Positions 9,080 to 17,481 of a DNA stretch of 64,000 nt are shown one piece after another. The stretch lies in assembly GCF_000512205.2 (NCBI RefSeq), contig NZ_CP006644.1:5787501-5851500 (forward strand), in the 5' to 3' direction. Each line of letters begins with the position of its first letter. Position 1 is the stretch's first letter. The notes below the pieces were generated by a model. It was given only the letters and a program-made list of their open reading frames with translations, was not told where the DNA came from and did not search any database. The stretch is from Sphingomonas sanxanigenens DSM 19645 = NX02. GTDB lineage: Bacteria > Pseudomonadota > Alphaproteobacteria > Sphingomonadales > Sphingomonadaceae. Position numbers and translations under genes: made by a program.

Positions 9080-12000
9080 ATGAATTCGCGATATTATCGT
9101 GCGACCGCGGCTGTTGTCGCGGTTGCAGCCGCTATCGGCTTGCCTGCCGCCGCCCAGGCGCAGGTGCGCGCGTTCGACGTGGCGGCGCAGGATGCGGCTT
9201 CGGGGGTGAAGGAACTGGCGCGGCAGGCGGGCATCCAGATCATCGCCGCCGGCCGCGACGTCGAGGGGCGCCAGACCAATGCGGTCAAGGGCCGGCTCGA
9301 AACCCGCGCCGCATTGGAAGCCCTGATCGCCGATACCGGCCTCAGCATCCGGTCGTTCGACGGCCGCACCGCGATCCTCGCCAGCGAGGCGCGCAACGAC
9401 GATAGCGCGCTGGTCGTCACCGGATCGCGCGTCGTGCGCGACGGCTATGAGGCGCCGACGCCGACCACCGTGCTCGGCGAAATGGAGATCCAGCGTTCGG
9501 CGCAGGTCAACATCGCCGAGCAGATCAACCGCCTCCCCGCGCTCGCCGGCAGCAACAATCCCCGCAACACCGCCAGCAACATCAGCGGCGGCTTCATGGG
9601 CATTTCCACGCTCAACCTGCGCAACCTCGGGGCGACCCGCACCCTGGTGCTGTTCGACAGCCAGCGGCTGCCCGCCGCATCGCTCAACGGCCTCGTCGAT
9701 GCCAATTCGATCCCCAGCGCGCTGGTCAAACGGGTCGACATCGTCACGGGCGGCGCCTCCGCCGCCTGGGGTTCGGATGCGGTGGCCGGCGTCGTCAACT
9801 TCGTGCTCGACAAGGATTTCACGGGGGTGAAGGGCAATGTCCAGGGCGGCGTCACCACCTATGGCGACGATGCCAACTACAAGGTTTCGCTGAGCGCCGG
9901 CAGCGACTTCGCCGATGGCCGCGGCCATATCCTCGTCAGCGGCGAACATTGGTTCAGCGAGGGCATCGATGGCATGCCGCGGGACTGGTATCGCGGCCGC
10001 AAGACGCTGTTCAACCCGAACTACACCGCCACCAACGGGCAGCCCGAATATCTGGTGCGCGACGGCGTCGGCTACAGCACCGTCGCGCCCGGCGCGATCG
10101 TCACCACCGGCCCGCTGCGCGGCCTCTATTTCGGCCCCGGCGGTACCCCCGCCCAGCTCAATTTCGGCTCGGTGGTCAACAACCCGTTCATGGTCGGCGG
10201 CGACTGGCGCTACACCGATTTCGGCAACGGCCCGCAGGATCTCGACCCGGAAGTGTCGCACAAGAGCGCCTATACCCGGCTGAGCTACGAGGTTGCCGAC
10301 ACGGTCGAGCTGTTCGGCGAATTCTCCTATGTCGAGGCGCGGACCAAGACCACCGGCACGCCGATGTTCAATTTCGGCGGGCTGATCATCCAGCGCGACA
10401 ATGCCTTCCTGCCCGAAGACGTGCGCCAGCGAATGGCCGCGCTCGGCGAGACCTCGCTCAACGTCGGCAGCTGGAACGCGGCGATCGGCGGCATCGTCAC
10501 CGAAACGCGGCACGATCTCTATCGCTATGCGGTGGGCGCGGAGGGCAGCACCGACCTGTTCGGCACCGGCTGGACGTGGATCGTCCGCGCCAACCGCAAC
10601 ATCAGCAAATTCTTCAACGGCACCAACGTGCCGATCACCGCCAATTATCGCGCGGCGATCGACGCGGTGCGCGCGCCCAGCGGCGCGATCGTCTGCCGCT
10701 CGACCTTGACCAACCCGAATAATGGCTGCGTGCCGCTCAACATCCTCGGCACCGGCGTCGCCTCGGATGCGGCGCTCGATTATGTCATCGGCCATTCCTA
10801 CCTCAACGCCAAGATCACGCAGGACGTGATCTCCGCGACGGTGCGCGGCGAACCGCTCTCCACCTGGGCGGGGCCGGTCTCGCTGGCGTTCGGCGCCGAG
10901 CATCGCCGCGAGAAGGAAGAGGGCGAAAGCGACGCGATGTCGCTCGTGAACAGCTATTGGGCGGGCAATTACAAGCCGATCCATGGCAGCTTCACCGTCA
11001 ACGAGGCGTTCCTCGAACTGGTCGTTCCGCTGGCGGCCGAGACGCGTTTCGCCGACGCGCTCGACCTCAACGCCGCGGTGCGCGCGACCGATTACAGCAC
11101 CTCGGGCTATGTCACGACGTGGAAGCTCGGCCTCACCTACGCGCCGATCCCCGACATCCGGTTCCGCGTCACCCGCTCGCGCGACATCCGCGCCGGCAAC
11201 CTTTCCGAACTGTTTCTCGCCGGGCAGACCAACACGACGACATTGGTCGATCCGTTCAACAACAACCAGGCCTACACCGTCTTCCAGACCACCGTCGGCA
11301 ACCCGATCGTCGATCCCGAAAAGGCGGATACGCTGAACCTCGGCGCAGTCTTCCAGCCGCGTTTCCTGCCGGGCTTCTCCGCCTCGGTCGATTATTTCGA
11401 CATCGGCGTGAAGGGCGCGATCGCCACCTTGTCGTCCAGCACGATCATCAACCAGTGCTTCCAGGGCAATGCCGCGCTGTGCGACCTGATCGAGCGTGAC
11501 GCCAACGGCTTCATGACCGAGATCTTCCTGCGCCCGATCAACCTCAGCCGCCAGACCGTGCGCGGGCTCGACTTCGAGGCGGGCTATCGACTGCCGCTGT
11601 CGTCGATCGCCGGCGGGCTGGGCGGGGGCAGCCTCTCGATCCGCGGTCTCGCGACGCGCTACCTCGAAGCCAGTGTCGACAACGGCATCAACCCGCCCAC
11701 CTCCAGCCTCGGCGACAATAACGGCGTGCCGAAGTGGCGCTATCTGGGCGAGATCGTGCTCGAGAAAGGGCCGCTGTCCTTCTCCCTCACCGGTCGCGGC
11801 TTCAGCGACGGCGTGCTTTCGACCAGCTTCATCGAGTGCAGCAGCAACTGCCCGGCCTCGACCAGCCTCAACCGCACGATCGACGACAACCATGTCGATG
11901 GTGCCTTCTACATCGACCTGTCCGCCAGCGTCGCGCTGACCGATCAGGTCAAGCTCTACGCCGCGGTCGACAATGTCGCGAACAAGGCGCCGGCGCCCTA

Positions 12001-12106
12001 TGCGCCAGCGGGCACCGGCATCGGCAGCGCGCAGATCGGCATCTCGCAAACCTATTACGACGTGATCGGCCGCTCCTTCCGCGCCGGCGTGCGCTTCCAG
12101 TTCTGA
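9080..12106 (+). CDS. TonB-dependent receptor with N-terminal STN signalling domain
   Basis: This is a 1008-residue outer-membrane protein. The signal peptide ends at AQAQ near residue 28. Residues 29-100 form an STN (secretin/TonB short N-terminal) domain, including FDVAAQDAASGVKELARQAG and GRLETRAALEALI, which in FecA-type receptors contacts FecR. The plug begins near residue 110 (VVTGSRVVRDGYEAPTPTT), with TLNLRNLGATRTLVLFD and GAAWGSDAVAGVVNF-like motifs. The barrel ends in the aromatic FRAGVRFQF. The class is that of sphingomonad and Caulobacter receptors for organic ligands such as oligosaccharides rather than siderophores. The ligand is unknown. SD: GGGGA before the ATG. Confidence 0.95.
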   Translation: MNSRYYRATAAVVAVAAAIGLPAAAQAQVRAFDVAAQDAASGVKELARQAGIQIIAAGRDVEGRQTNAVKGRLETRAALEALIADTGLSIRSFDGRTAILASEARNDDSALVVTGSRVVRDGYEAPTPTTVLGEMEIQRSAQVNIAEQINRLPALAGSNNPRNTASNISGGFMGISTLNLRNLGATRTLVLFDSQRLPAASLNGLVDANSIPSALVKRVDIVTGGASAAWGSDAVAGVVNFVLDKDFTGVKGNVQGGVTTYGDDANYKVSLSAGSDFADGRGHILVSGEHWFSEGIDGMPRDWYRGRKTLFNPNYTATNGQPEYLVRDGVGYSTVAPGAIVTTGPLRGLYFGPGGTPAQLNFGSVVNNPFMVGGDWRYTDFGNGPQDLDPEVSHKSAYTRLSYEVADTVELFGEFSYVEARTKTTGTPMFNFGGLIIQRDNAFLPEDVRQRMAALGETSLNVGSWNAAIGGIVTETRHDLYRYAVGAEGSTDLFGTGWTWIVRANRNISKFFNGTNVPITANYRAAIDAVRAPSGAIVCRSTLTNPNNGCVPLNILGTGVASDAALDYVIGHSYLNAKITQDVISATVRGEPLSTWAGPVSLAFGAEHRREKEEGESDAMSLVNSYWAGNYKPIHGSFTVNEAFLELVVPLAAETRFADALDLNAAVRATDYSTSGYVTTWKLGLTYAPIPDIRFRVTRSRDIRAGNLSELFLAGQTNTTTLVDPFNNNQAYTVFQTTVGNPIVDPEKADTLNLGAVFQPRFLPGFSASVDYFDIGVKGAIATLSSSTIINQCFQGNAALCDLIERDANGFMTEIFLRPINLSRQTVRGLDFEAGYRLPLSSIAGGLGGGSLSIRGLATRYLEASVDNGINPPTSSLGDNNGVPKWRYLGEIVLEKGPLSFSLTGRGFSDGVLSTSFIECSSNCPASTSLNRTIDDNHVDGAFYIDLSASVALTDQVKLYAAVDNVANKAPAPYAPAGTGIGSAQIGISQTYYDVIGRSFRAGVRFQF

Positions 12107-12125
12107 TCGGCGGGAGGACAAGCGC

Positions 12126-13409
12126 ATGACCATCGGGACCATCGCTGCCGGCCTGCTGGCGTTGCTCGCCGGCGCTGCCGCCACCGCCACTGGAGAGGGC
12201 ACGCGGTGGTCCCGATGGAATACGCAAAATGCTGCGCAGCATGCGGTGATGCTGCCGGTCTGCACCGGCCCCTATCAGATCGCGTCCGGCGACGTGAACG
12301 GGGACGGGTTGCCTGACCTGGTCATCCCGTGCCGCGGCGAATTGCTGTCTCCGAAGCTGGCACGGCCGGCGAACGACCAGCTTACCGTCTATCTCAATCC
12401 GGGGCGCGAAGGGGCGTGGCTGCGGCGCGACTTCCCCGTCGGCTTCGGCCCCTATCATTCGGCGATCGGTGATCTCGATGGCGATGGCCGGCCGGATGTC
12501 GTCGTCCCCAACTACCAGTCCAACGACGGGCGCGACCTCGCTATCCTCTATGGCGCGAAAGACCGCGCGGCGCTGTTCGAGCCGACGAGGTTCATTCGCT
12601 TTTCCGACGACGGGCTGGTCAATGAATATGGCCTCGATGACAAGGGCGAGCCCCGCTACCCGACGCCTGGCCTGACCTCGGCGATCGTCGCCGATGTGAA
12701 TGCTGACGGGCGACCGGATATCGTGACCGTCTCTTACCAGTCCAACCTGTTCTTCGTGCTGATCAACGAGGGCAATCGTCGCTTCCGGCACGTCCGCTAT
12801 CCGCAGCAATCCGCACCCTATGACCAACTCCTCGGCGGCCCGCGTGACATCGCGCCCGCCGATTTCGATGGCGACGGCGTGCTCGATCTCGCCTTCTCGC
12901 TTTACGAATCCAACCTCGTCGAGGTGTGGAAGGGCGATGGCAAGGGCGGCTTCGCACCCTGGCGGCGCACACCGTCATTCGGGCGCATTCCCTATCATCT
13001 GAAGGCCGGCGACCTCGATGGCGACGGTCGCGCCGACATCGTCGTCGGCAACCGCAGCACCAGCGACAATGCGGTGGTGCTGCGCAACGATGCCGACCGC
13101 TTCACCTATGACGGCTCCTTCACCCCCCGGACCGCGAAGCGCGGCGAGGTGACCGCCGACGAGATCCGCGACGTCTATCTCCACGACCTCGATGGCGACG
13201 GCCGGCCGGATCTGGTCGCCGCGGCGCGGGAGTCCGGCAAGCTGGTCTTCTGGCGCGGCACCGGCCGGCGCGGCTTCAACCAGGCGTTCACGGACCGGCG
13301 CGTCGCCGAATTCCCCGGCAAGGGCCCGCGCGGCATCGCGGTGCTGCCGGGGGCGGTGGCGGTGATCTTCTACAACAGCAGCGAAGTGGCGATCGTCGAG
13401 ACGCCCTAG
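12126..13409 (+). CDS. Secreted FG-GAP/VCBS repeat beta-propeller protein
   Basis: The protein has 427 residues. A signal peptide lies in the first 20 residues (TIAAGLLALLAGAAATA). Six calcium-binding-type FG-GAP repeats follow: DVNGDGLPDLVIP, DLDGDGRPDVVVP, DVNADGRPDIVTV, DFDGDGVLDLAFS, DLDGDGRADIVVG and DLDGDGRPDLVAA. No catalytic domain is recognised. GGAGG precedes the ATG and the gene is 19 bp behind the TonB receptor, so it is probably in the same FecI-controlled unit. It may bind the receptor's ligand or act as a surface or periplasmic accessory. The function is inferred only from position. Confidence 0.88.
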   Translation: MTIGTIAAGLLALLAGAAATATGEGTRWSRWNTQNAAQHAVMLPVCTGPYQIASGDVNGDGLPDLVIPCRGELLSPKLARPANDQLTVYLNPGREGAWLRRDFPVGFGPYHSAIGDLDGDGRPDVVVPNYQSNDGRDLAILYGAKDRAALFEPTRFIRFSDDGLVNEYGLDDKGEPRYPTPGLTSAIVADVNADGRPDIVTVSYQSNLFFVLINEGNRRFRHVRYPQQSAPYDQLLGGPRDIAPADFDGDGVLDLAFSLYESNLVEVWKGDGKGGFAPWRRTPSFGRIPYHLKAGDLDGDGRADIVVGNRSTSDNAVVLRNDADRFTYDGSFTPRTAKRGEVTADEIRDVYLHDLDGDGRPDLVAAARESGKLVFWRGTGRRGFNQAFTDRRVAEFPGKGPRGIAVLPGAVAVIFYNSSEVAIVETP

Positions 13410-13415
13410 ATATTC

Positions 13416-13446
13416 GTCCTCCCCGACGCTGCGCGCCGGGGAGGAC
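13416..13446. terminator. GTCCTCCCCG/CGGGGAGGAC hairpin between convergent genes
   Basis: A 10-bp perfect stem (13416-13425 with 13437-13446) and an 11-nt loop sit between the convergent propeller and TPR genes. It lacks a long T run on either strand. The same GTCCTCCCC core recurs at 43076, 54621 and 58739, always near a gene end, so it looks like a dispersed palindrome family that may serve as a terminator. Confidence 0.55.
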
Positions 13447-13453
13447 ATGCATT

Positions 13454-14785
13454 CTAGGCCGCTTTCCGCACGTCCCCGTTCGCAACCGCCACCAGCCGCC
13501 GCGCCCATGCGCTCTCCGGCTTATGCGTGATCCGTTCGTGCGCCAGCGCCTGCGCGGTGCCGGTCATCCCCGCCGCCATCGCCGCGTGGAACGCCGTCAG
13601 CGTCAGCACGTCGCGCTGCGCATGCGAGCCGCCGAAGCGCTGAGCCGAGCCGCGCACCGCGAGGATCGCCTCGACCGCCGCGGCATGGCGCCCCTCGACA
13701 TGGTCGACGAAGGCACCCGCCAGCGGTAGCCCGATGCGCGCCGCCATCACTGCATTGTCGCCGCCGCCGCCCGCGGCGCGCGCGATGTTGGCGATCAGAT
13801 CCGCGGCCTCCGCCCGCCGGCCGGCGCCGAGCAGCGCCATCAGCGCGTGGAGATCGTTGAACGCATAGATGCGCTGGTCCAGCGCGCGCAGCCAGCACTC
13901 GGCCAGCGGCGCGAACCGGTCGCCCACGTCGACGCCCTCCAGCCAGAGCCGCCACAGCAGCGCGGAGGCGTCGATCCATTCCAGCATCACGTCCGCCGAC
14001 GGATCGGGCCGGACCTTTTGGTCATAGAGCGTCAGCGCCGCATCATGGTCGCCGCGATCGAGGTGGAGCAGCGCGAGGTGCCACCAATTGTGATAGGCGA
14101 AGCCGTTGACCGGCGCGAGCGCCTCGGGCTGGTCGGTGAGCCAGGCAATGCCCTCCGCCGTACGCCCCAGCATCTCGTAGACATGCGCCACCGCGTGCAC
14201 CGCCCAGCCGTCGCGCGGATCGCGTTCCACCGCGCGGCGACCCATCGCTTCGGCGCGGGCATAGTCGCCGCATTCTTCCAGCCCGAACGCCGCCATGCCG
14301 AGCAGCGCATGACAGGCGGGATCGCGTTCGTCCCACGCGCGCAGCGCCTGCAGCGGCGCATCACGCAGGTCGGTGGCGCGGCCGAGGTAGAAATGGCCGA
14401 CATGCGCGGTTTGCAGCGCGAGCAGGTCACGCGGCGCCTCGCACGCGATCGCGGTGAAGCCGGAGACGGCGGCGCCGACGCGCCCCGCCGCCCATTCGGC
14501 GCAGGCGCCGAGCATCGCGCGGTCCCGCTCGGTGGTGGCGGCGGCCAGACCTTCGGCGATCGACCGGCGCGCCTCGGGCAGATAGGCCGCATCCTGCTGC
14601 TGCACGAGCACCGCCGCCCGCGCCGCCCACGCCGCACCGAAGCGCGGATCCTCGGTCAGCGCGGCGTCGAGCGCCGCGATCGGATCGCCATGATAGAGGC
14701 GGATCAGGTCCAGCGCCTCGTCATAACGGGCGATGGCGGTGGGCGAGGGGGTGGATATGGGGTTGCCGTAACGGTCCGTTTTCAT
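13454..14785 (-). CDS. Tetratricopeptide-repeat protein (StaR/TTC38-like)
   Basis: The protein has about 443 residues of alpha-helical repeats with no signal peptide. Recognisable repeat units include ARYDEALDLIRLYHGDPIAA, the segment at AAWAARAAVL, and WAVHAVAHVYEMLGRTAEG. A conserved NWWHLALLHLDRGDHDAAL segment is typical of the TTC38/StaR-like group. GGAG lies 6 nt before the ATG at 14785; an ATG 21 bases upstream lacks this spacing. OsmC lies 60 bp upstream on the same strand, and both face the SARP-hydrolase gene. The protein is cytoplasmic, and its function in bacteria is not established. Confidence 0.85.
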   Translation of the reverse strand: MKTDRYGNPISTPSPTAIARYDEALDLIRLYHGDPIAALDAALTEDPRFGAAWAARAAVLVQQQDAAYLPEARRSIAEGLAAATTERDRAMLGACAEWAAGRVGAAVSGFTAIACEAPRDLLALQTAHVGHFYLGRATDLRDAPLQALRAWDERDPACHALLGMAAFGLEECGDYARAEAMGRRAVERDPRDGWAVHAVAHVYEMLGRTAEGIAWLTDQPEALAPVNGFAYHNWWHLALLHLDRGDHDAALTLYDQKVRPDPSADVMLEWIDASALLWRLWLEGVDVGDRFAPLAECWLRALDQRIYAFNDLHALMALLGAGRRAEAADLIANIARAAGGGGDNAVMAARIGLPLAGAFVDHVEGRHAAAVEAILAVRGSAQRFGGSHAQRDVLTLTAFHAAMAAGMTGTAQALAHERITHKPESAWARRLVAVANGDVRKAA

Positions 14786-14845
14786 GCTGCGCTCCGTGGA
14801 AAGCAAAGCCCCGCCGCATCGGCGGAGGGGACAGGAAAGGAGAGA

Positions 14846-15412
14846 TCAGACAATCTCCAGCCGGCCGTTCATGCAGATCGGCTGGTTCAGATTGAAGAAA
14901 TTGGGTGAGGTCTTCATCACCGCCTGGTGGATCGCCTCGAACTGCTCCGGCGTGCCATCACCGCCGATGCGAACCGTATAATCGAGCTGGCGGTAGCCGG
15001 GCGGCACGCTCTCATCGAGGCCGAGGACGCCGCGCAGGTCGAGCTGGCCCTGCGTCTCGATCTCCATCAAGTCGAGGGCGATGCCGTGGATCGCCGCCTG
15101 CGAGACATAGCCCACCGTCATGCAGGCGTTGAGCGCGGTCATCAGCAATTCCTGCGGATTGGGCGCGCTGTTGCCGCCGAGCAGTTCGGTGGGTTCGTCC
15201 GCCGCGACCTTGAAGCGGCGCGCCACCGCCTCGCCGCCCAGTTCATAGCCCTCGATCACGGTTTCGCTGCGCGTCTGCCCGGTCCAGCGCGTCTTCACGC
15301 GAAAGCGGGCGATCGCCTTGTCGGGATCGGCCTGGATCTGCGCCACCATCGCGTCGATGGCGGGAACATCGATGCCGTTGATCGGGCGGGTGGCAATCAT
15401 CTGGTCGGTCAT
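14846..15412 (-). CDS. OsmC family protein
   Basis: The protein has about 188 residues. OsmC/Ohr proteins reduce organic peroxides with two cysteines. The pattern is clear: EPTELLGGNSAPNPQELLM then TALNACMTVGYVSQAA, with the first Cys in NACMTVGY, and a second Cys in NQPICMNGRLEIV at the extreme C-terminus instead of the usual mid-helix site. That spacing suggests an OsmC-like branch that may not be a canonical peroxidase. GAGG lies 9 nt before the ATG at 15412; an ATG two codons upstream is possible. It probably forms an operon with the TPR gene. Confidence 0.9.
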   Translation of the reverse strand: MTDQMIATRPINGIDVPAIDAMVAQIQADPDKAIARFRVKTRWTGQTRSETVIEGYELGGEAVARRFKVAADEPTELLGGNSAPNPQELLMTALNACMTVGYVSQAAIHGIALDLMEIETQGQLDLRGVLGLDESVPPGYRQLDYTVRIGGDGTPEQFEAIHQAVMKTSPNFFNLNQPICMNGRLEIV

Positions 15413-15575
15413 GTGCATCGTCCTCGGTGTCGATCAGAAGACTGCCCCGGCCGGGATTGGCCGATGACGGCGCTCTGCACCCGGCTCATGGGAAGCAGCG
15501 TTGGAATCGGCGTTGAAATTGTCGGGACAGCCTCGTTCTGGTAGTTTCACACGATCCGTGGAGACGAGGTGGGGC

Positions 15576-17138
15576 ATGAAACTCCAACTGCTGGGGCCGA
15601 TGGCGCTCGCCCGCGAGGGGAAGGCGGTGGCGCTGCCCGCCTCGAAGAAAACGCGTGCGCTGCTCGGCTATCTCGCCGCCGCGGGGCGCTCGGCGCGCCG
15701 TGACCGGCTGTGCACGCTGTTCTGGGACGTTCCGGACGATCCGCGTGGCGCGCTGCGCTGGAGCCTCTCCAAGCTGCGCCCGCTGGTCGACGATCCCGCC
15801 GGCCGCCGGTTGATCGCCGATCGCGACACAGTAGCGCTTGATTGCGCGCGGATCGACGTGGACTGGGCGCGGCTGCGGGACGTCGGCAGCGCGGATGTCC
15901 GCAAGCTCGACACGCCGGTGCTGGCGGCCGCCGCGGCGCTGCAGGGCGTGTTCATGGAGGGGCTGGACCTGCCGCGCTGCGATAGCTTCCAGGCATGGCT
16001 GGCGGCAATGCGCGAGGATGTGCGGCGCTGGCAGCTCACCATCCTGCGCGAACTGGTCTCACGCCCGCTCGATGCGGACGAGGCTTTGGCGCCGGCGCGG
16101 CGCTGGGCGGCGCTCGACCCCTATGACGCGCTGGCGCGCACCGCGTTGATCGGGCTGCTCGAGAAGACCGGCCGCCGCGCCGAGGCGGAGCAGCAGCGCG
16201 CCTCCGGCATCGCCCGGCTGCGCGAGGCGGACCTGCCGGTGCCAGCGGCACTGCGTGGGGGCGCCGGCGCGGGCGCGGCGGAGGACCAGGCCGCCGCGCT
16301 GCCGCCGCAGCAGATCCGCTTCTGCACCGCCAGCGACGGCACCGGCCTCGCCTATTCGGCGGTGGGAGAAGGGCCGCCGCTGGTGAAGACCGCCAACTGG
16401 CTCAACCATCTCGATCATGACTGGAACAGCCCGGTGTGGCGCCACTGGATCCGCCACTTCATCGGCTATCGTCGGCTGGTCCGCTATGACGAGCGCGGCA
16501 ACGGCCTGTCGGACTGGAACGCGGCGGACATCTCGTTCGAGGCGTTCGTCGACGATCTCGAAAGCGTGGTGGACGCGGCGGGGCTGGAGCGGTTCGACCT
16601 GCTCGGCGTCTCGCAGGGCTGCAGCGTCTCGATCGCCTATGCCGTGCGCCACCCCGAACGCGTTCGCAAGCTGGTGCTCTATGGCGGCTATGCCGCCGGC
16701 TGGCGCAAGCGCGCCTCGCCCGGGGAGATCGAAAAGCGCGAGGCGATGCTGACGCTGACCCGGCAGGGCTGGGGCCAGAACAACCCTGCCTTCCGCCAGA
16801 TGTTCACGACGTTGTTCTTCCCCGATGCCAGCGCGGCGGAAGCGGAATGGTTCAACGAACTGCAGCGTCTTTCGACCTCGGCCGACACCGCCGTGCGCCT
16901 GCAGATCGCCTTCGCCGATATCGACGTGCGCGATCTGCTGCGGCAGGTGACGGTGCCGACATTGGTGCTGCACGCCCGCCACGACGCGGTGATCCCCTTC
17001 ATGTCCGGCCGCTCGCTGGCGGCCGGGATCGCCGGCGCCGAGTTCGTCCAGCTCGAGAGCAACAATCATCTGATCCTGGAACAGGAACCCGCCTGGCCGC
17101 GCGCGATGGAAGTGATCCGGGGGTTTCTGGGGGAATGA
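15576..17138 (+). CDS. SARP/BTAD-type transcriptional activator fused to an alpha/beta hydrolase
   Basis: The protein has 520 residues. Residues 1-90 form a winged helix (KLQLLGPMALAREGKAVALP, GALRWSLSKLRPLVDDPAGR), and about 95-240 form the bacterial transcriptional activation domain with TPR-like helices. From about residue 255 there is a complete alpha/beta hydrolase: GVSQG with nucleophile Ser346, HARHDAVIPF with the acid, and NNHLILEQ with the catalytic His. The hydrolase half may act as a ligand sensor or a true enzyme. ATG at 15576 follows GAGGTGGGG. The gene is divergent from osmC and the TPR gene, which it probably controls. Confidence 0.9.
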   Translation: MKLQLLGPMALAREGKAVALPASKKTRALLGYLAAAGRSARRDRLCTLFWDVPDDPRGALRWSLSKLRPLVDDPAGRRLIADRDTVALDCARIDVDWARLRDVGSADVRKLDTPVLAAAAALQGVFMEGLDLPRCDSFQAWLAAMREDVRRWQLTILRELVSRPLDADEALAPARRWAALDPYDALARTALIGLLEKTGRRAEAEQQRASGIARLREADLPVPAALRGGAGAGAAEDQAAALPPQQIRFCTASDGTGLAYSAVGEGPPLVKTANWLNHLDHDWNSPVWRHWIRHFIGYRRLVRYDERGNGLSDWNAADISFEAFVDDLESVVDAAGLERFDLLGVSQGCSVSIAYAVRHPERVRKLVLYGGYAAGWRKRASPGEIEKREAMLTLTRQGWGQNNPAFRQMFTTLFFPDASAAEAEWFNELQRLSTSADTAVRLQIAFADIDVRDLLRQVTVPTLVLHARHDAVIPFMSGRSLAAGIAGAEFVQLESNNHLILEQEPAWPRAMEVIRGFLGE

Positions 17139-17227
17139 AGCGCAGGGGCGTGATTATCATCCTGATTTTCATGCTGCTCTTGCTGGCGCTGATGTTTCGC
17201 AGTGGTATGTTCATGTACGGGGATTGA
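17135..17227 (+). CDS. 30-residue single-helix membrane peptide
   Basis: The ATG at 17135 overlaps the TGA of the SARP-hydrolase gene as ATGA. The frame encodes 30 residues: MKRRG, then a hydrophobic run VIIILIFMLLLLALMF, then RSGMFMYGD and a TGA. The positive N-terminus and 16-residue hydrophobic core fit a one-pass inner-membrane peptide. No homologue can be named. Exact coupling to the preceding stop and the textbook membrane pattern argue for a real small gene; its size argues caution. Confidence 0.5.
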   Translation: MKRRGVIIILIFMLLLLALMFRSGMFMYGD

Positions 17228-17260
17228 GGATCGAGATTTGAGAGGAGCCGCCGCCGCGCT

Positions 17261-17437
17261 CCCTCGCCCCTACGGGGAGAGGGGGAGTCGCGCGACGCGT
17301 AGAGGTTCGGAGGGTGCGGCACCGCTGCTTTACCGGCTTTTTCGGAGCGAACCGTTCGGAACCCGTACGCTGGGCGCGACTGCCCCCTCTCCCTGGTCCG
17401 CTACGCGGACCTGTCCCTCTCCCCGTAGGGGCGAGGG
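17261..17437. repeat. 177-bp element with perfect 23-bp terminal inverted repeats
   Basis: The left end (17261-17283, CCCTCGCCCCTACGGGG plus AGAGGG) is the exact reverse complement of the right end (17415-17437). Just inside, AGTCGCGC near 17286 pairs with GCGCGACT near 17378. GGTCCGC-TAC-GCGGACC forms another hairpin close to the right end. No protein is encoded and no target duplication is obvious. The structure is that of a non-autonomous mobile palindrome (MITE-like), and it may terminate transcripts from both convergent neighbours. Confidence 0.75.
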
Positions 17438-17481
17438 GCCAAGACCGCGTGCGTGAATGCGTAGGGAGGACGCTGTTACCC

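Noticed and set aside
8975-12265. A minus-strand open frame of about 1100 codons opposite the STN receptor.
   Set aside because: The receptor on the plus strand has a signal peptide, plug and barrel. The antisense product is low-complexity Asp/Arg/Val with no motif.
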